A stretch of DNA of 64,000 nt from RGIG5681 sp034180345 (GCA_034180345.1 JAXFOQ010000020.1:1-64000), one strand, 5' to 3'. Counted from the stretch's first letter, positions 24,749 to 34,765 are shown. The notes: a model not told the origin generated them from the letters alone. Program-made: numbers and translations.

Positions 24749-27382
24749 TTATTTTACTGGATTTTTAATTGCAGCCTGTGCAGCAGCAAGTCTTGCAATC
24801 GGAACACGATATGGTGAGCAAGACACATAAGTCAAACCTACACGATGACAGAATTCAATTGAAGAAGGATCGCCACCATGTTCACCACAAATACCCAATT
24901 TAATATTAGGGTTGGTTTTACGACCACCAGCAACTGCAATTTCAATCAATTTTCCAACCCCATGTTGTTCAAGCCTTTGGAAAGGATCTTGTTCATAAAT
25001 TTTATTACTATAATATGAATTTAAGAAACCAGCGGCATCATCACGAGAAAAGCCGAAAGTCATTTGAGTTAAATCGTTAGTGCCAAATGAGAAGAATTCT
25101 GCTTCAGTAGCGATCTCATCAGCTAGTAAGGCAGCGCGTGGAATCTCAATCATAGTTCCGACCATATATTTTAATTTTGCACCCTTTTCCGCAATAACCT
25201 TATCAGCAGTTTCAACAACTACATTCTTGACATACTTAAGCTCATTAACATCGCCAACAAGTGGGATCATGATTTCAGGAACAATCTTATAACTAGGATG
25301 TTTCTTATTCACATTGATTGCCGCTTCAATTACAGCTCGTGTTTGCATTTCAGCAATTTCAGGATATGAAACCGCAAGACGACAACCACGGTGTCCCATC
25401 ATTGGGTTAAATTCATGCAGACTGGCAATAACATCATGTAAATGTTTTGAAGTGGTATTAAGTTCTTCTGCAAGAGCTTTAATATCTTTTTCAGTTGTAG
25501 GTAAGAACTCGTGTAAAGGTGGGTCTAAATAACGAATTGTAACACTTCTTCCTTCCATCGCTTCATAAATTCCTTCAAAATCACCTCTTTGCATTGGTAG
25601 TAATTTAGCAAGAGCGGCCTTTCTAGCCTCCAATGTTTCAGCAATAATCATTTCACGCATCGCTTTAATACGATTGCTGTCAAAGAACATATGTTCAGTT
25701 CTAACAAGACCAATACCCTCAGCACCAAATTCTACAGCTTGTTTAGCATCCTTTGGTGTATCAGCATTAGTTCTAACTTTTAAAGTTCGGCGTTTATCAG
25801 CCCAACCCATAAATTTCTTAAAATCACCAGAAATTGATGCTGGAACTGTAGCAACAGCCTCACCATAGATTAAACCAGTTGAACCATCAAATGAAATGAA
25901 ATCGCCCTCTTTATATACTTTACCAGCAACTTCAAATTTCTTATTTTTAGCATCCATGCGAATATCTCCACAACCAGATACACAGCATTTGCCCATACCA
26001 CGAGCAACAACAGCAGCATGACTGGTCATACCACCTCTAACAGTTAAAATACCTTCAGCAACAGCCATTCCTTCAATATCTTCAGGAGATGTTTCAAGTC
26101 TTACTAAAACAACCTTCTTGCCGTTATCATACCAAGTCTTAGCATCTTCAGCGGTAAACACCACTTGACCACAGGCGGCACCAGGTGATGCTGGTAAACC
26201 CTTGGCAATAGCAGTTAGTTTTTTAATTGCATCAGCATCAAATTGTGGATGTAATAATGAATCTAATTGTTTAGGATCAACCATCATTAAAGCCTCGTCA
26301 GTAGTAATAAGTTTTTCCTTCACTAAATCACAAGCAATTTTTAAAGCAGCTGTAGCTGTTCTTTTACCATTACGAGTTTGAAGCATGAATAATTTTTCAT
26401 TTTCAATCGTAAATTCCATATCTTGCATATCATGGTAATGTTTTTCTAATTTATCACAGATAGCGACAAAATCCTTATAAGCATTAGGCATAACCTTCTT
26501 AAGTTGGTCGATTGTTTGAGGAGTACGAACACCTGCAACAACATCTTCGCCCTGCGCATTCATTAAGAATTCACCAAATAATTTCTTTTCACCAGTAGCA
26601 GGGTTTCTAGTAAAGGCAACACCAGTACCACAATCATCACCCATATTACCGAAAACCATCATTTGAACATTAACTGCCGTTCCCCAAGAACCAGGAATAT
26701 CATTCATACGACGGTAGTAGATTGCTCTTTCGTTATTCCAAGATTTAAATACTGCTTCCACAGCTTTTTCTAGTTGTACCTTAGGATCTGTAGGAAATGA
26801 TTCTTTAAGTTCTTTTTTATAGAATGCTTTAAATTTTTCAACCATTTCTTTAAGATCGTCAGCATTTAATTCTGTATCTAATTTAACACCTTTTTTATCT
26901 TTTAATTCATCGATGATAACTTCAAATTCATGTTTAGGCAAGCCCATAACAACATCAGCAAACATTTGAATAAAACGACGATATGAGTCATAGGCAAAGC
27001 GTTCATTATTGCTCTTTTTTGCAATAGTCTTAACAACATCATCATTAATACCCAAATTCAAGATAGTATCCATCATGCCGGGCATACTAGCACGAGCACC
27101 AGATCTTACTGATACCAATAACGGATTTTCCTTATCACCAAATTTCTTGCCAACTAATTTTTCAAGCTTAGCAACCTCAGCATGAATTTCCTTTAGAATG
27201 CTTGGTGAAATCTTCTTATTGTCTTCATAATATTGATTACAAGCTTCTGTAGTAATGGTAAACCCTTGTGGGACTGGCATACCAAGTCTTGACATTTCTG
27301 CAAGATTAGCACCCTTTCCTCCTAAGAGTTCACGCATAGTTCCGTTACCTTCTTTAAATTGGTAAACGTATTTTTTAGCCAT
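24749..27382 (-). CDS. ppdK: Pyruvate, phosphate dikinase
   Basis: Interconverts pyruvate + ATP + Pi and PEP + AMP + PPi; in anaerobic Firmicutes it commonly serves as the glycolytic or anaplerotic counterpart of pyruvate kinase. At 877 aa it is a standard length. It has the N-terminal ATP-grasp region (LLGGKGANLAEMSRLGMPVP near 18, SVRSGARASMPGMMDTILNLG near 91), the swivelling phosphohistidine domain with GGMTSHAAVVARGMGK near 450 (catalytic His), and the C-terminal PEP/pyruvate TIM barrel ending in GICGEHGGDPSS near 828 (catalytic Cys). SD AGGAGG precedes the ATG. No regulatory-protein (PDRP) gene is adjacent. Monocistronic. Confidence 0.97.
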   Translation of the reverse strand: MAKKYVYQFKEGNGTMRELLGGKGANLAEMSRLGMPVPQGFTITTEACNQYYEDNKKISPSILKEIHAEVAKLEKLVGKKFGDKENPLLVSVRSGARASMPGMMDTILNLGINDDVVKTIAKKSNNERFAYDSYRRFIQMFADVVMGLPKHEFEVIIDELKDKKGVKLDTELNADDLKEMVEKFKAFYKKELKESFPTDPKVQLEKAVEAVFKSWNNERAIYYRRMNDIPGSWGTAVNVQMMVFGNMGDDCGTGVAFTRNPATGEKKLFGEFLMNAQGEDVVAGVRTPQTIDQLKKVMPNAYKDFVAICDKLEKHYHDMQDMEFTIENEKLFMLQTRNGKRTATAALKIACDLVKEKLITTDEALMMVDPKQLDSLLHPQFDADAIKKLTAIAKGLPASPGAACGQVVFTAEDAKTWYDNGKKVVLVRLETSPEDIEGMAVAEGILTVRGGMTSHAAVVARGMGKCCVSGCGDIRMDAKNKKFEVAGKVYKEGDFISFDGSTGLIYGEAVATVPASISGDFKKFMGWADKRRTLKVRTNADTPKDAKQAVEFGAEGIGLVRTEHMFFDSNRIKAMREMIIAETLEARKAALAKLLPMQRGDFEGIYEAMEGRSVTIRYLDPPLHEFLPTTEKDIKALAEELNTTSKHLHDVIASLHEFNPMMGHRGCRLAVSYPEIAEMQTRAVIEAAINVNKKHPSYKIVPEIMIPLVGDVNELKYVKNVVVETADKVIAEKGAKLKYMVGTMIEIPRAALLADEIATEAEFFSFGTNDLTQMTFGFSRDDAAGFLNSYYSNKIYEQDPFQRLEQHGVGKLIEIAVAGGRKTNPNIKLGICGEHGGDPSSIEFCHRVGLTYVSCSPYRVPIARLAAAQAAIKNPVK

Positions 27383-27420
27383 TTTTAATCCTCCTAAAAT
27401 TACCTCTATATTATAAACTA

Positions 27421-28368
27421 TTAACGCATAAATTTATTAAAAAATTCGCCAATACGATCAAAATACCCCTCTTCATAGCAAGCATAGGCATGTTTACAGT
27501 CATCAATTAAATAAAATTCCTTATAAGCAGGATACTCATTGTAAATATCGACCCCATATTCATAATTGATTACATCATCATTTTGACTATGAATAATCAA
27601 TATTGGCAGTTTAGCTTTATCAATTAATTTAAAAACATCAACATCGTCAATATTAAAATTTAGTTCTTGTTTAGTAAGAAATTTAAGACCTGGCATCACA
27701 AATGGCATGAAAGTTTTAAGATCATCAGCCTCTTCTTCAACCATATCTTTAAGTTTGGCATATGCTGAATCCGAAACCGCAACCTTAACATGCTTATCAA
27801 GCTCATTTCCAAGTGCCATCAAAATTGAAGTTGCACCCATTGAAACACCATATAAGGCGATTTTAACCTCATTAACACGCAATACCAAATATTCAATCCA
27901 CTTAATTAAATCGAATTGTTCTTGCCAGCCTAAGGTGGTATTAGTACTTTTACTAGCACCAAAACCCCGTTGATCATATATTAAAACATTGTAACCCATT
28001 CGATCGAAATGATAGGCTTGTTCTAAAAGTGAATGCGATTCAACATTATAGCCATGAACCAATATAACATATTCACGACCAGCTTCATGATTTTCAATTA
28101 CTTCACCATTTAATACATAGCCATCTAAAGATTTAATACTAGCCTTAGCAACCTTAGAGTTTATAAACCAATCACGATTACGATTATAAGTGCTGAGAAA
28201 CTTATCCTTAAGTCGAGCATCAAAAGTTTCTAATAGTTCATCAGTGCTAAACTCATGAGTATCTTTAAAGGCCTTATTAAAGACTAATTTAGAAATACCG
28301 GCATAGGCACCTGTTAAAAGTGCTGAAATACCTGCCAGTTTAGCTACACGCTTAAATGTTTTTTTCAT
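27421..28368 (-). CDS. Alpha/beta hydrolase, membrane-anchored
   Basis: A serine hydrolase of the BAAT/YfhR-like alpha/beta fold. The N terminus (residues 1-25) is basic then hydrophobic, suggesting a signal anchor. Core elements are VHGYNVESHS near 104, YDQRGFGAS near 133, nucleophile elbow GVSMGATS near 172 (Ser), acidic SQNDDVI near 260 and His in DDCKHAYACYEEG near 293, so the triad is complete. Substrate unknown; this family includes esterases and peptidases. I start at ATG 28368 (SD AGAGGTG), not the GTG three codons upstream that lies within the SD. 315 aa. Confidence 0.85.
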   Translation of the reverse strand: MKKTFKRVAKLAGISALLTGAYAGISKLVFNKAFKDTHEFSTDELLETFDARLKDKFLSTYNRNRDWFINSKVAKASIKSLDGYVLNGEVIENHEAGREYVILVHGYNVESHSLLEQAYHFDRMGYNVLIYDQRGFGASKSTNTTLGWQEQFDLIKWIEYLVLRVNEVKIALYGVSMGATSILMALGNELDKHVKVAVSDSAYAKLKDMVEEEADDLKTFMPFVMPGLKFLTKQELNFNIDDVDVFKLIDKAKLPILIIHSQNDDVINYEYGVDIYNEYPAYKEFYLIDDCKHAYACYEEGYFDRIGEFFNKFMR

Positions 28369-28389
28369 TCTAATCACCTCTTATCATTA

Positions 28390-30978
28390 TTATAACAGGT
28401 TACGCAATTTTTTTAAGTTATCAAAAATAGTTTCGTATTGATTTTGATAATTCCTCAATTTATCCTTTTCGGCCGCAACTTTATTTGCAGGAGCCTTATT
28501 CACAAAGTTAGGATTTTTAAGCATTTTATCAGCACGCTCAATTTCAGCCCTAACCTTGATTAGCTCCGCTTCAAGTTTGGCAATTTCCGCTTGACGATCA
28601 ACAACCTCATCCAAGGCAAAGACCAAATTACCGCCACTTATTGGTCTAATAATCTTTTCGCCAGTAATTTCCTCAACCACTTCCACCTTGGCAATATTTT
28701 TAAGAATATTTAAAATTTCACTATCAAGATTAATTTCACCATCAATAAGCATTCTTAATATTTTTGAAGGCTTAACACCATTATCATTCTTCAATTCACG
28801 AATTTGTTTAATTATTTCGATTAAAATATTTACATCATTTACTTTAGTGTAAATTTGTTGACTTTCAAGTGGCCATTCTTCCTTAACAATAGAAATATCC
28901 TTATCATTAAATAAATTTTGATAGATTTCTTCGGTTACAAACGGAAGATAAGGATGTAATAATATTAATATTTCCTTTAAAACATAGACCAAAGTATCAA
29001 TGGTTTGTTTATAGGAATCATCATCGCCATCATTTAAGTCAATCTTAGAAAATTCAATATAATTACTGCAATAATCATCCCATACAAAGTTATATAGTTC
29101 ATTGCCTGCCATCGCAAATTCATAGCGGTCCATATTCATAGTTACCTGTTTAATTGTTTCATTTAAACGATTTAAAATCCATTCTCCACTGGCATTTAGC
29201 GATGTTGGTTTTTTTGGAGTATATCCTTCTTTAATGTTCATCATTACGTAACGGCTGGCATTCCAAAGTTTATTGATAAAATTCCAAGCAGCTTCAATTT
29301 TTTCTTCATTAAAATTCATATCCAAACCAGGAGTACTAGAAGTTGCAAGAAAGAAGCGTAAAGAATCGCAACCATATTTATTGATGACATCCATCGGATC
29401 AATACCATTACCTAATGATTTGCTCATTTTGCGACCCTGTGAATCACGAATTAAACCGTGGATTAAACAATCTTTAAATGGTACTTGATTAGTAAAATAG
29501 CGGGCGCTGAAGGCCATGCGTGCAACCCAGAAGAAAATAATATCATAACCAGTAACCATACATGATGTTGGGTAATACCTGCTTAAATCAGCGGTTTTTT
29601 CAGGCCAGCCTAAAACACTAAACGGCCACAGCGCACTACTAAACCATGTATCCAAAACATCTTCATCTTGAAGATAATTTTCAATATCTAAAGGTTTATC
29701 AACCTCACAATAAATTTCACCAGTGTCTTTATGATAATAAACCGGAATGCGATGACCCCACCAAAGTTGACGACTAATACACCAATCTTCAATATTATCA
29801 AGCCATTGTTTAAAGGTATTTTCAAAGCGTTTTGGATAGAAATTAATCTTTTGATCATCACTATCCTGTGCTTTTAAAACTGCATCAGCCAAGGGTTTCA
29901 TCTTCACAAACCATTGTTTTGAAAGATAGGGTTCAACCATGGTATCGGTTCTTTCAGAATGTCCTACATTATGAACAATATCTTCAGCTTTAATAAAATT
30001 TCCTTCAGCTTTAATTTGTTCAACTAATTTTTTACGACATTCAAAGCGATCCAATCCACAATATTCCCCTGCAAGTTCATTCATTGTGGCATCAGGATTC
30101 ATACATATCGGCATGGCTAAATGATGTCTTAAACCAATCTGATAATCATTAGGATCATGGGCTGGGGTACACTTCATCGCTCCAGTTCCAAAACCAATTT
30201 CAATATAGTCATCAGCAATAATTGGGATTGCCTGTTTATTAGCTGGATTAATTACCTTCTTACCGATGACATTTTGATATTGATCATCTTTAGGGTTAAC
30301 CACAACACAAACATCGCCAAACATCGTTTCAGGACGAGTGGTAGCCACTTCAATATGGCCCAAACCATCCTCAAAAGGATATTTGAAATAATACATTTTA
30401 CCTTTAACTTCTTTATATATAACCTCAATATTGCTCAATGCTGTCTTGGCCTCAGGATCCCAGTTAATAATTCTAAGACCCTGATATATTAAGCCTTCTT
30501 TATAATAATCGACAAATACCTTGGTAACGGCTTTAGAAAGTCCCTCATCCAAAGTAAATCTTTCACGACTATAATCAACACTATTCCCAAGCGTTGCCCA
30601 TTGTTGGTGAATAAAATCTGCATATTCACGCTTCCATTCCCAAGCCTTATCTAAAAATTTTTCTCTACCTAAATCATAGCGACTTAATCCCTGTTCTTTA
30701 AGACGGGCATCAACCTTAGCTTGGGTAGCAATACCAGCATGGTCCATGCCAGGAACCCATAAAACATCTCTACCTTTTAAGCGTTGGTATCTTGAGATTA
30801 AATCTTGTAAAGTATTATCCATCGCATGACCTAAATGTAATTTACCAGTTACATTTGGTGGTGGAATAACAATACAATAAGGTTTTTTACTCATATCACC
30901 AGCTTCAAAAACTTTTTTTTCTAGCCAAGATTGATATTTACCCTTTTCAACATTCAAATGATTATACTTACTTTCCAT
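28390..30978 (-). CDS. valS: Valyl-tRNA synthetase
   Basis: Class I synthetase for tRNA-Val with post-transfer editing. The HIGH motif is in PPPNVTGKLHLGHA at about residues 36-49, the editing CP1 domain spans about 180-380, KMSKS appears as GRKMSKSLGNGI near 515, and a C-terminal coiled coil (about 795-862) is typical of ValS. The start is ATG 30978 (MESKYNHL), with AGGAGG upstream; the longer open frame to 31098 only reads through the T-box leader. 862 aa. Controlled by the valine T-box upstream. Confidence 0.97.
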   Translation of the reverse strand: MESKYNHLNVEKGKYQSWLEKKVFEAGDMSKKPYCIVIPPPNVTGKLHLGHAMDNTLQDLISRYQRLKGRDVLWVPGMDHAGIATQAKVDARLKEQGLSRYDLGREKFLDKAWEWKREYADFIHQQWATLGNSVDYSRERFTLDEGLSKAVTKVFVDYYKEGLIYQGLRIINWDPEAKTALSNIEVIYKEVKGKMYYFKYPFEDGLGHIEVATTRPETMFGDVCVVVNPKDDQYQNVIGKKVINPANKQAIPIIADDYIEIGFGTGAMKCTPAHDPNDYQIGLRHHLAMPICMNPDATMNELAGEYCGLDRFECRKKLVEQIKAEGNFIKAEDIVHNVGHSERTDTMVEPYLSKQWFVKMKPLADAVLKAQDSDDQKINFYPKRFENTFKQWLDNIEDWCISRQLWWGHRIPVYYHKDTGEIYCEVDKPLDIENYLQDEDVLDTWFSSALWPFSVLGWPEKTADLSRYYPTSCMVTGYDIIFFWVARMAFSARYFTNQVPFKDCLIHGLIRDSQGRKMSKSLGNGIDPMDVINKYGCDSLRFFLATSSTPGLDMNFNEEKIEAAWNFINKLWNASRYVMMNIKEGYTPKKPTSLNASGEWILNRLNETIKQVTMNMDRYEFAMAGNELYNFVWDDYCSNYIEFSKIDLNDGDDDSYKQTIDTLVYVLKEILILLHPYLPFVTEEIYQNLFNDKDISIVKEEWPLESQQIYTKVNDVNILIEIIKQIRELKNDNGVKPSKILRMLIDGEINLDSEILNILKNIAKVEVVEEITGEKIIRPISGGNLVFALDEVVDRQAEIAKLEAELIKVRAEIERADKMLKNPNFVNKAPANKVAAEKDKLRNYQNQYETIFDNLKKLRNLL

Positions 30979-30994
30979 ATTTCCTCCTTTAAAA

Positions 30995-31200
30995 TAAAAA
31001 AGATGGTACACAAAGGGCGTATATACGCGGTACCACCTTATCTTATAACTTAAAAGTTTTAACGCAACCCTACGGATTGATCTACTAATTTCAATCAATC
31101 AACTCCTAGACTACTTTTCTTATATCATTCGGATTTTTTCCATCAACCAAAATCTTTCTTATTGTCACTGATATAGTACTTCCTTCTATTCTAAGTCCTT
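30995..31200 (-). promoter_or_regulatory. T-box riboswitch leader of valS
   Basis: The T-box core AAGGTGGTACCGCG is on the minus strand at 31026-31039, followed by GCGTATATACGC and a terminator stem ending in a T-run (30995-31000). In stem I, GAA-AA-GTA places the valine specifier GTA at 31112-31114, the same spacing as GAA-AT-TGG in the trpS leader. The last 55 bases are nearly identical to those of the thrS leader. Confidence 0.93.
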
Positions 31201-31206
31201 ACAACA

Positions 31207-31234
31207 ATCATAACAAAATTTTAGACTAAGTCAA
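31207..31234 (-). promoter_or_regulatory. Promoter of the valS leader
   Basis: Minus strand TTGACT (31229-31234), 16-base spacer, TATGAT (31207-31212) preceded by TGT (extended -10). It lies across the stop codon of the gene upstream. Confidence 0.6.
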
Positions 31235-31679
31235 TCACCAAATTATATCTGTCTGATGGCTGATAAATAACAATAACCTGATCATCAAAAATATAATAAT
31301 GAATACCAATTTTATCCATCTCTAAATATAGTGCTTTTGGATATTTACCACTAATTATTTCTTGATAATAAGGCATATCTTGATAATCTACCGATAATTG
31401 TGTATTACGACTTATAATTCCATTATTATGTGCTTCAAAATATTTTAATTGTTGATGATAACTATCATCCTTAATCTTAACAACACTATAAGCAGTATCG
31501 CTACCTAAATCATTAGTTGACTTATGTTTTATTACTTCAAAATTAGTTGTGATTAATTTCTTCTCAATTACTCTATGTTGATTAGGGAAGAAATACCCCC
31601 ACATCAAAAGTAAGCTATACAAAACTGCAACAATAATAATAAAAACTTTTAAAATTTTAAGATAATCAATTTTCTTCAT
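31221..31679 (-). CDS. Single-pass membrane protein, unknown function
   Basis: A 152-aa protein with one N-terminal transmembrane helix (about residues 10-30) and an extracellular, Tyr-rich domain. I do not recognise the family. The start is ATG 31679 (MKKIDYLKIL) with GAGG upstream; the open frame continues to 31838 only because it reads the tRNA-His gene in translation. It lies between tRNA-His and valS on the same strand; a terminator separates it from the tRNA. Confidence 0.65.
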   Translation of the reverse strand: MKKIDYLKILKVFIIIVAVLYSLLLMWGYFFPNQHRVIEKKLITTNFEVIKHKSTNDLGSDTAYSVVKIKDDSYHQQLKYFEAHNNGIISRNTQLSVDYQDMPYYQEIISGKYPKALYLEMDKIGIHYYIFDDQVIVIYQPSDRYNLVIDLV

Positions 31680-31704
31680 TTTAAATCCTCGAATAAAATA
31701 TACT

Positions 31705-31741
31705 ATAGAAAATAAAAAATAAAGCTTCCACAGGAAGCTCT
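31705..31741 (-). terminator. Terminator of tRNA-His
   Basis: On the minus strand AGCTTCC-TGT-GGAAGCT (31723-31739) is followed by TTATTTTTTATTTTC, a classical intrinsic terminator 18 bases after the tRNA 3' end. Confidence 0.88.
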
Positions 31742-31758
31742 TAATAATCAAATTTAAA

Positions 31759-31836
31759 TGGGGCGATCGATGGGACTCGAACCCACGAATGCTGGAGCCA
31801 CAATCCAGAGTGTTAACCAACTTCACCACGACCGCC
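31759..31836 (-). tRNA. tRNA-His (anticodon GTG), with encoded G-1 and CCA
   Basis: The minus strand folds as a cloverleaf: acceptor GCGGTCG with CGATCGC, D-arm around GTTGGTTAAC, anticodon loop CTGGATTGTGGCTCCAG (GTG), T-arm CGTGGGTTCGAGTCCCAT. The extra G at position -1 (31836) opposite discriminator C73 (31762) is the histidine identity pair and is encoded in the DNA. The CCA end is also encoded (31759-31761). Confidence 0.97.
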
Positions 31837-31931
31837 ATGCCTATGTATTATATCTTATCTAAAATAACTTGTAAATAATAAATTTTACTTTTGGAGCTTT
31901 TTGCCAATAAAACTAAATTAAGGCATATTAG

Positions 31932-31960
31932 TTGAAGTGTCAACGATTTTAGTTTAACAT
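31932..31960 (+). promoter_or_regulatory. Possible promoter of nrdHIEF
   Basis: TTGAAG (31932-31937), 17-base spacer, TAACAT (31955-31960). The match is moderate; no NrdR box pair was recognised nearby. Confidence 0.35.
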
Positions 31961-31983
31961 ACTGATATTAAAGGTGGTAGAAT

Positions 31984-32217
31984 ATGAAAAAAATAACTGT
32001 ATACTCTAAATCAGGTTGCATTCAATGCAATTTCACAAAAAAATTTTTAGAAGAACATAATCTTGAATATACTAATAAAGATGTCGAATTATCAAGCGTG
32101 GCCCTAAAAGAAGTTAAAGAACTTGGTTTTACGAGCCTACCAGTAATAGTAATCGAAGGACTTAAACCTTTTAATGGTTTTAGACCCGACATATTAGAAA
32201 AGCTTATTAATGAATAA
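31984..32217 (+). CDS. nrdH: Glutaredoxin-like protein NrdH
   Basis: NrdH reduces the class Ib ribonucleotide reductase NrdE and is itself reduced by thioredoxin reductase. The 77-aa protein has the redox pair CIQC at residues 12-15, the TSLPVI cis-proline motif near 50 and the FNGFRPD segment near 64, all typical of NrdH. SD AAGGTGG precedes the ATG. It heads nrdH-nrdI-nrdE-nrdF, with two bases before nrdI. Confidence 0.93.
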   Translation: MKKITVYSKSGCIQCNFTKKFLEEHNLEYTNKDVELSSVALKEVKELGFTSLPVIVIEGLKPFNGFRPDILEKLINE

Positions 32218-32219
32218 TT

Positions 32220-32591
32220 ATGAATATCATTTATATTTCACTAACGGGACAAACCAGAAAATTCGTCCATAAATTAAATGATGTCAAAGCTACAGAAATT
32301 AAAAAAAATCAATATTTCGAAATCAATGAACCATATATCGTTATTGTGCCTACATATGATTATCAAATAACCTGTATCATTGATGAATTTATTGATTTTA
32401 AAAATAATAGACATTACCTAAAAGGTGTATGTGGAAGTGGTAATTTGAATTTTAATGAACTCTTTTGTTTCAGTGCGAAAGAGCTGGCGGAAAAATATCA
32501 TGTACCACTTATTCATCTTTTTGAATTTAGCGGTAATGAAAACGATGTTAGAACTATAGAAAACGAGGTAAATAAAATTGGAAAAACCTAA
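32220..32591 (+). CDS. nrdI: Flavodoxin-like protein NrdI
   Basis: NrdI is the flavodoxin-like protein that supplies oxidant to assemble the dimanganese-tyrosyl radical cofactor of NrdF. The 123-aa protein has the N-terminal phosphate-binding loop SLTGQTRKFVHKL (residues 7-19), PTYDYQ near 43 and GVCGSGNLNF near 62, which are the FMN contact regions. It starts two bases after nrdH and overlaps nrdE. Confidence 0.92.
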   Translation: MNIIYISLTGQTRKFVHKLNDVKATEIKKNQYFEINEPYIVIVPTYDYQITCIIDEFIDFKNNRHYLKGVCGSGNLNFNELFCFSAKELAEKYHVPLIHLFEFSGNENDVRTIENEVNKIGKT

Positions 32592-34755
32592 ACAAATAAA
32601 TAAAACTAATAATATTACATATTTTGAATTAAACAATGAATTAAATCGCCCAATTGATGGTAAAATCCCCCTAGAAAAAGATCTAGCAGCTGTAAAAGCC
32701 TTCTTTTTAGAGCATGTTAATCCTAATACAGTATTTTTTTATACGCTAGATGAAAAATTGGATTATTTAATTGAAAATGACTATCTTGAAAAAGAATTTT
32801 TAAATAAATATTCTCGTGAATTTGTCAAAAATTTAATGCAGGAAATATATAATAAAAAATTTAGATTCAAATCTTTTATGGCAGCCTTTAAATTTTATAA
32901 ACAATATGCCCTTAAGACCAATGATAATCAAAGATATTTAGAACGCTATGAAGATCGCATTGTATTTAATGCCTTATATCTTGCGGATGGTAATGAAGAA
33001 TTGGCTAAAGATCTTGCGGATGAAATGATTAATCAACGCTATCAGCCAGCTACCCCGACCTTTTTAAATGCAGGTCGTAAAAGACGCGGAGAGCTGGTAT
33101 CATGTTTTCTGATACAAGCTACCGATGATATGAATAGTATTGGTCGAACTATCAATTCGGCACTGCAATTATCAAGAATAGGCGGTGGTGTTGGGGTTGT
33201 TTTAAGTAATATCAGAGCTGCTGGTGATCCAATTAAAAAGATTGAAAATGCCTCTAGCGGTATTGTTCCTGTAATGAAGCTACTTGAAGATAGCTTTAGT
33301 TATTCAAATCAATTAGGACAAAGAAATGGTGCTGGTGCTGTATATCTTAATGTTTTTCATCCTGACATTGTTTCATTCTTATCAACCAAAAAAGAAAATG
33401 CCGATGAGAAAATTCGAGTTAAAACACTATCCCTGGGTTTAATCGTCCCTGATAAATTCTATGAACTGATTAAAAATGATGATATTATGTATCTTTTCAG
33501 TCCCTATGATGTTGAAAGAATATATCACAAACCCTTTGCTTATATTGACATTACTGCAAAATATGAAGAATTAGTCAACAATCCAGACATTAGAAAATCA
33601 AAAATTAGAGCGCGTGATTTAGAAAATGAAATCAGCAAACTCCAACAAGAATCTGGGTATCCATATATTGTCAATATTGATCATGCCAATAACAACAACC
33701 CTATTGAAGGAACCATCATTATGAGCAATCTTTGTTCAGAAATTTTACAAATTCAAAGACCTTCAATTATCAACGATGGACAAGAATATGAAGTGTTAGG
33801 TACAGATATAAGTTGTAATCTTGGTTCGACCAATATTGTTAAAATGATGGAATCAAAGAATTTTGGTAAATCTATTGAAACAGCTGTAAGGGCATTGACC
33901 TATGTCAGTGATCATTCAAATATCAAAGCGGTACCAACAGTCAAAAATGGTAATGAAAAGGCTCATACAATCGGGCTTGGAGCCATGGGTTTGCATACCT
34001 TTTTAGCCTTAAATCAAATGAATTATGGTGATGAAGAATCATTGGAATTTACTGATTTATATTTTAGATTATTAAATTACTACTCACTTATCGCCAGCAA
34101 TAAGATTGCCAAAGAACGCCACACCAGCTTTGATAATTTCCATAATTCCAAATATTACAGTGGTGAATACTTTGATAAATATATCAATGAAAAACTAACG
34201 ATTAAATCTAATAAAGTTAAAAAGCTCTTTCAAAATATTCATATCCCAACCACAAACGATTGGTTAAAACTTAAAGAAGAAATTAAAGAAACTGGCTTAT
34301 ATCATCAAAATCGTTTAGCTGTTGCCCCAACCGGTTCCATAAGCTATATCAATGAAACCAGTGCCAGTATTCATCCGATAACCAGACTTATTGAAGAAAG
34401 ACAGGAAAAGAAAACAGGTAAGACCTACTATCCTGCGCCCTATCTTTCAAACAAGACCATTCCCTACTACACTTCGGCATATGACCTTGATATGCGCAAA
34501 GTGATTGATGTTTATGCCACTGCTCAAAAACATATCGATCAAGGTATGAGTCTTACATTATTTATGCGCAGTGAAATACCTGATGGCATCTATGAATGGA
34601 AAAAGAATCATACTTCTAAATTAACTACTAGAGATTTGAATATTTTACGAAATTATGCTTGGCATAAAGGTATCAAATCAATTTATTATATTAGAACATT
34701 TACCGAAAATAATGATGAAATCGGTAGTAATGAGTGTGAAAATTGCTCAATTTAG
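32578..34755 (+). CDS. nrdE: Class Ib ribonucleotide reductase, large subunit
   Basis: Reduces ribonucleoside diphosphates to deoxyribonucleotides. The 725-aa protein has the substrate-site Cys in RGELVSCFL near 181, the loop NLCSEI with the active-site N-C-E set near 384-389, and the C-terminal relay pair in NECENCSI. It lacks the long N-terminal ATP cone of NrdA, as in class Ib. It begins with TTG 32578, eight bases after GAGG and 14 bases inside nrdI, suggesting coupled translation. The stop is TAG. Confidence 0.95.
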   Translation: MEKPKQINKTNNITYFELNNELNRPIDGKIPLEKDLAAVKAFFLEHVNPNTVFFYTLDEKLDYLIENDYLEKEFLNKYSREFVKNLMQEIYNKKFRFKSFMAAFKFYKQYALKTNDNQRYLERYEDRIVFNALYLADGNEELAKDLADEMINQRYQPATPTFLNAGRKRRGELVSCFLIQATDDMNSIGRTINSALQLSRIGGGVGVVLSNIRAAGDPIKKIENASSGIVPVMKLLEDSFSYSNQLGQRNGAGAVYLNVFHPDIVSFLSTKKENADEKIRVKTLSLGLIVPDKFYELIKNDDIMYLFSPYDVERIYHKPFAYIDITAKYEELVNNPDIRKSKIRARDLENEISKLQQESGYPYIVNIDHANNNNPIEGTIIMSNLCSEILQIQRPSIINDGQEYEVLGTDISCNLGSTNIVKMMESKNFGKSIETAVRALTYVSDHSNIKAVPTVKNGNEKAHTIGLGAMGLHTFLALNQMNYGDEESLEFTDLYFRLLNYYSLIASNKIAKERHTSFDNFHNSKYYSGEYFDKYINEKLTIKSNKVKKLFQNIHIPTTNDWLKLKEEIKETGLYHQNRLAVAPTGSISYINETSASIHPITRLIEERQEKKTGKTYYPAPYLSNKTIPYYTSAYDLDMRKVIDVYATAQKHIDQGMSLTLFMRSEIPDGIYEWKKNHTSKLTTRDLNILRNYAWHKGIKSIYYIRTFTENNDEIGSNECENCSI

Positions 34756-34765
34756 AAAGGATTTT

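Noticed and set aside
30979..31098. N-terminal extension of valS
   Set aside because: The frame runs through the T-box core and terminator; ATG 30978 has the SD and matches the family start.
31680..31838. N-terminal 53 residues of an apparent longer protein (VVKLVNTLDCGSSIRGFES)
   Set aside because: This is the translation of the tRNA-His gene read on the same strand; the real start of the protein is ATG 31679.
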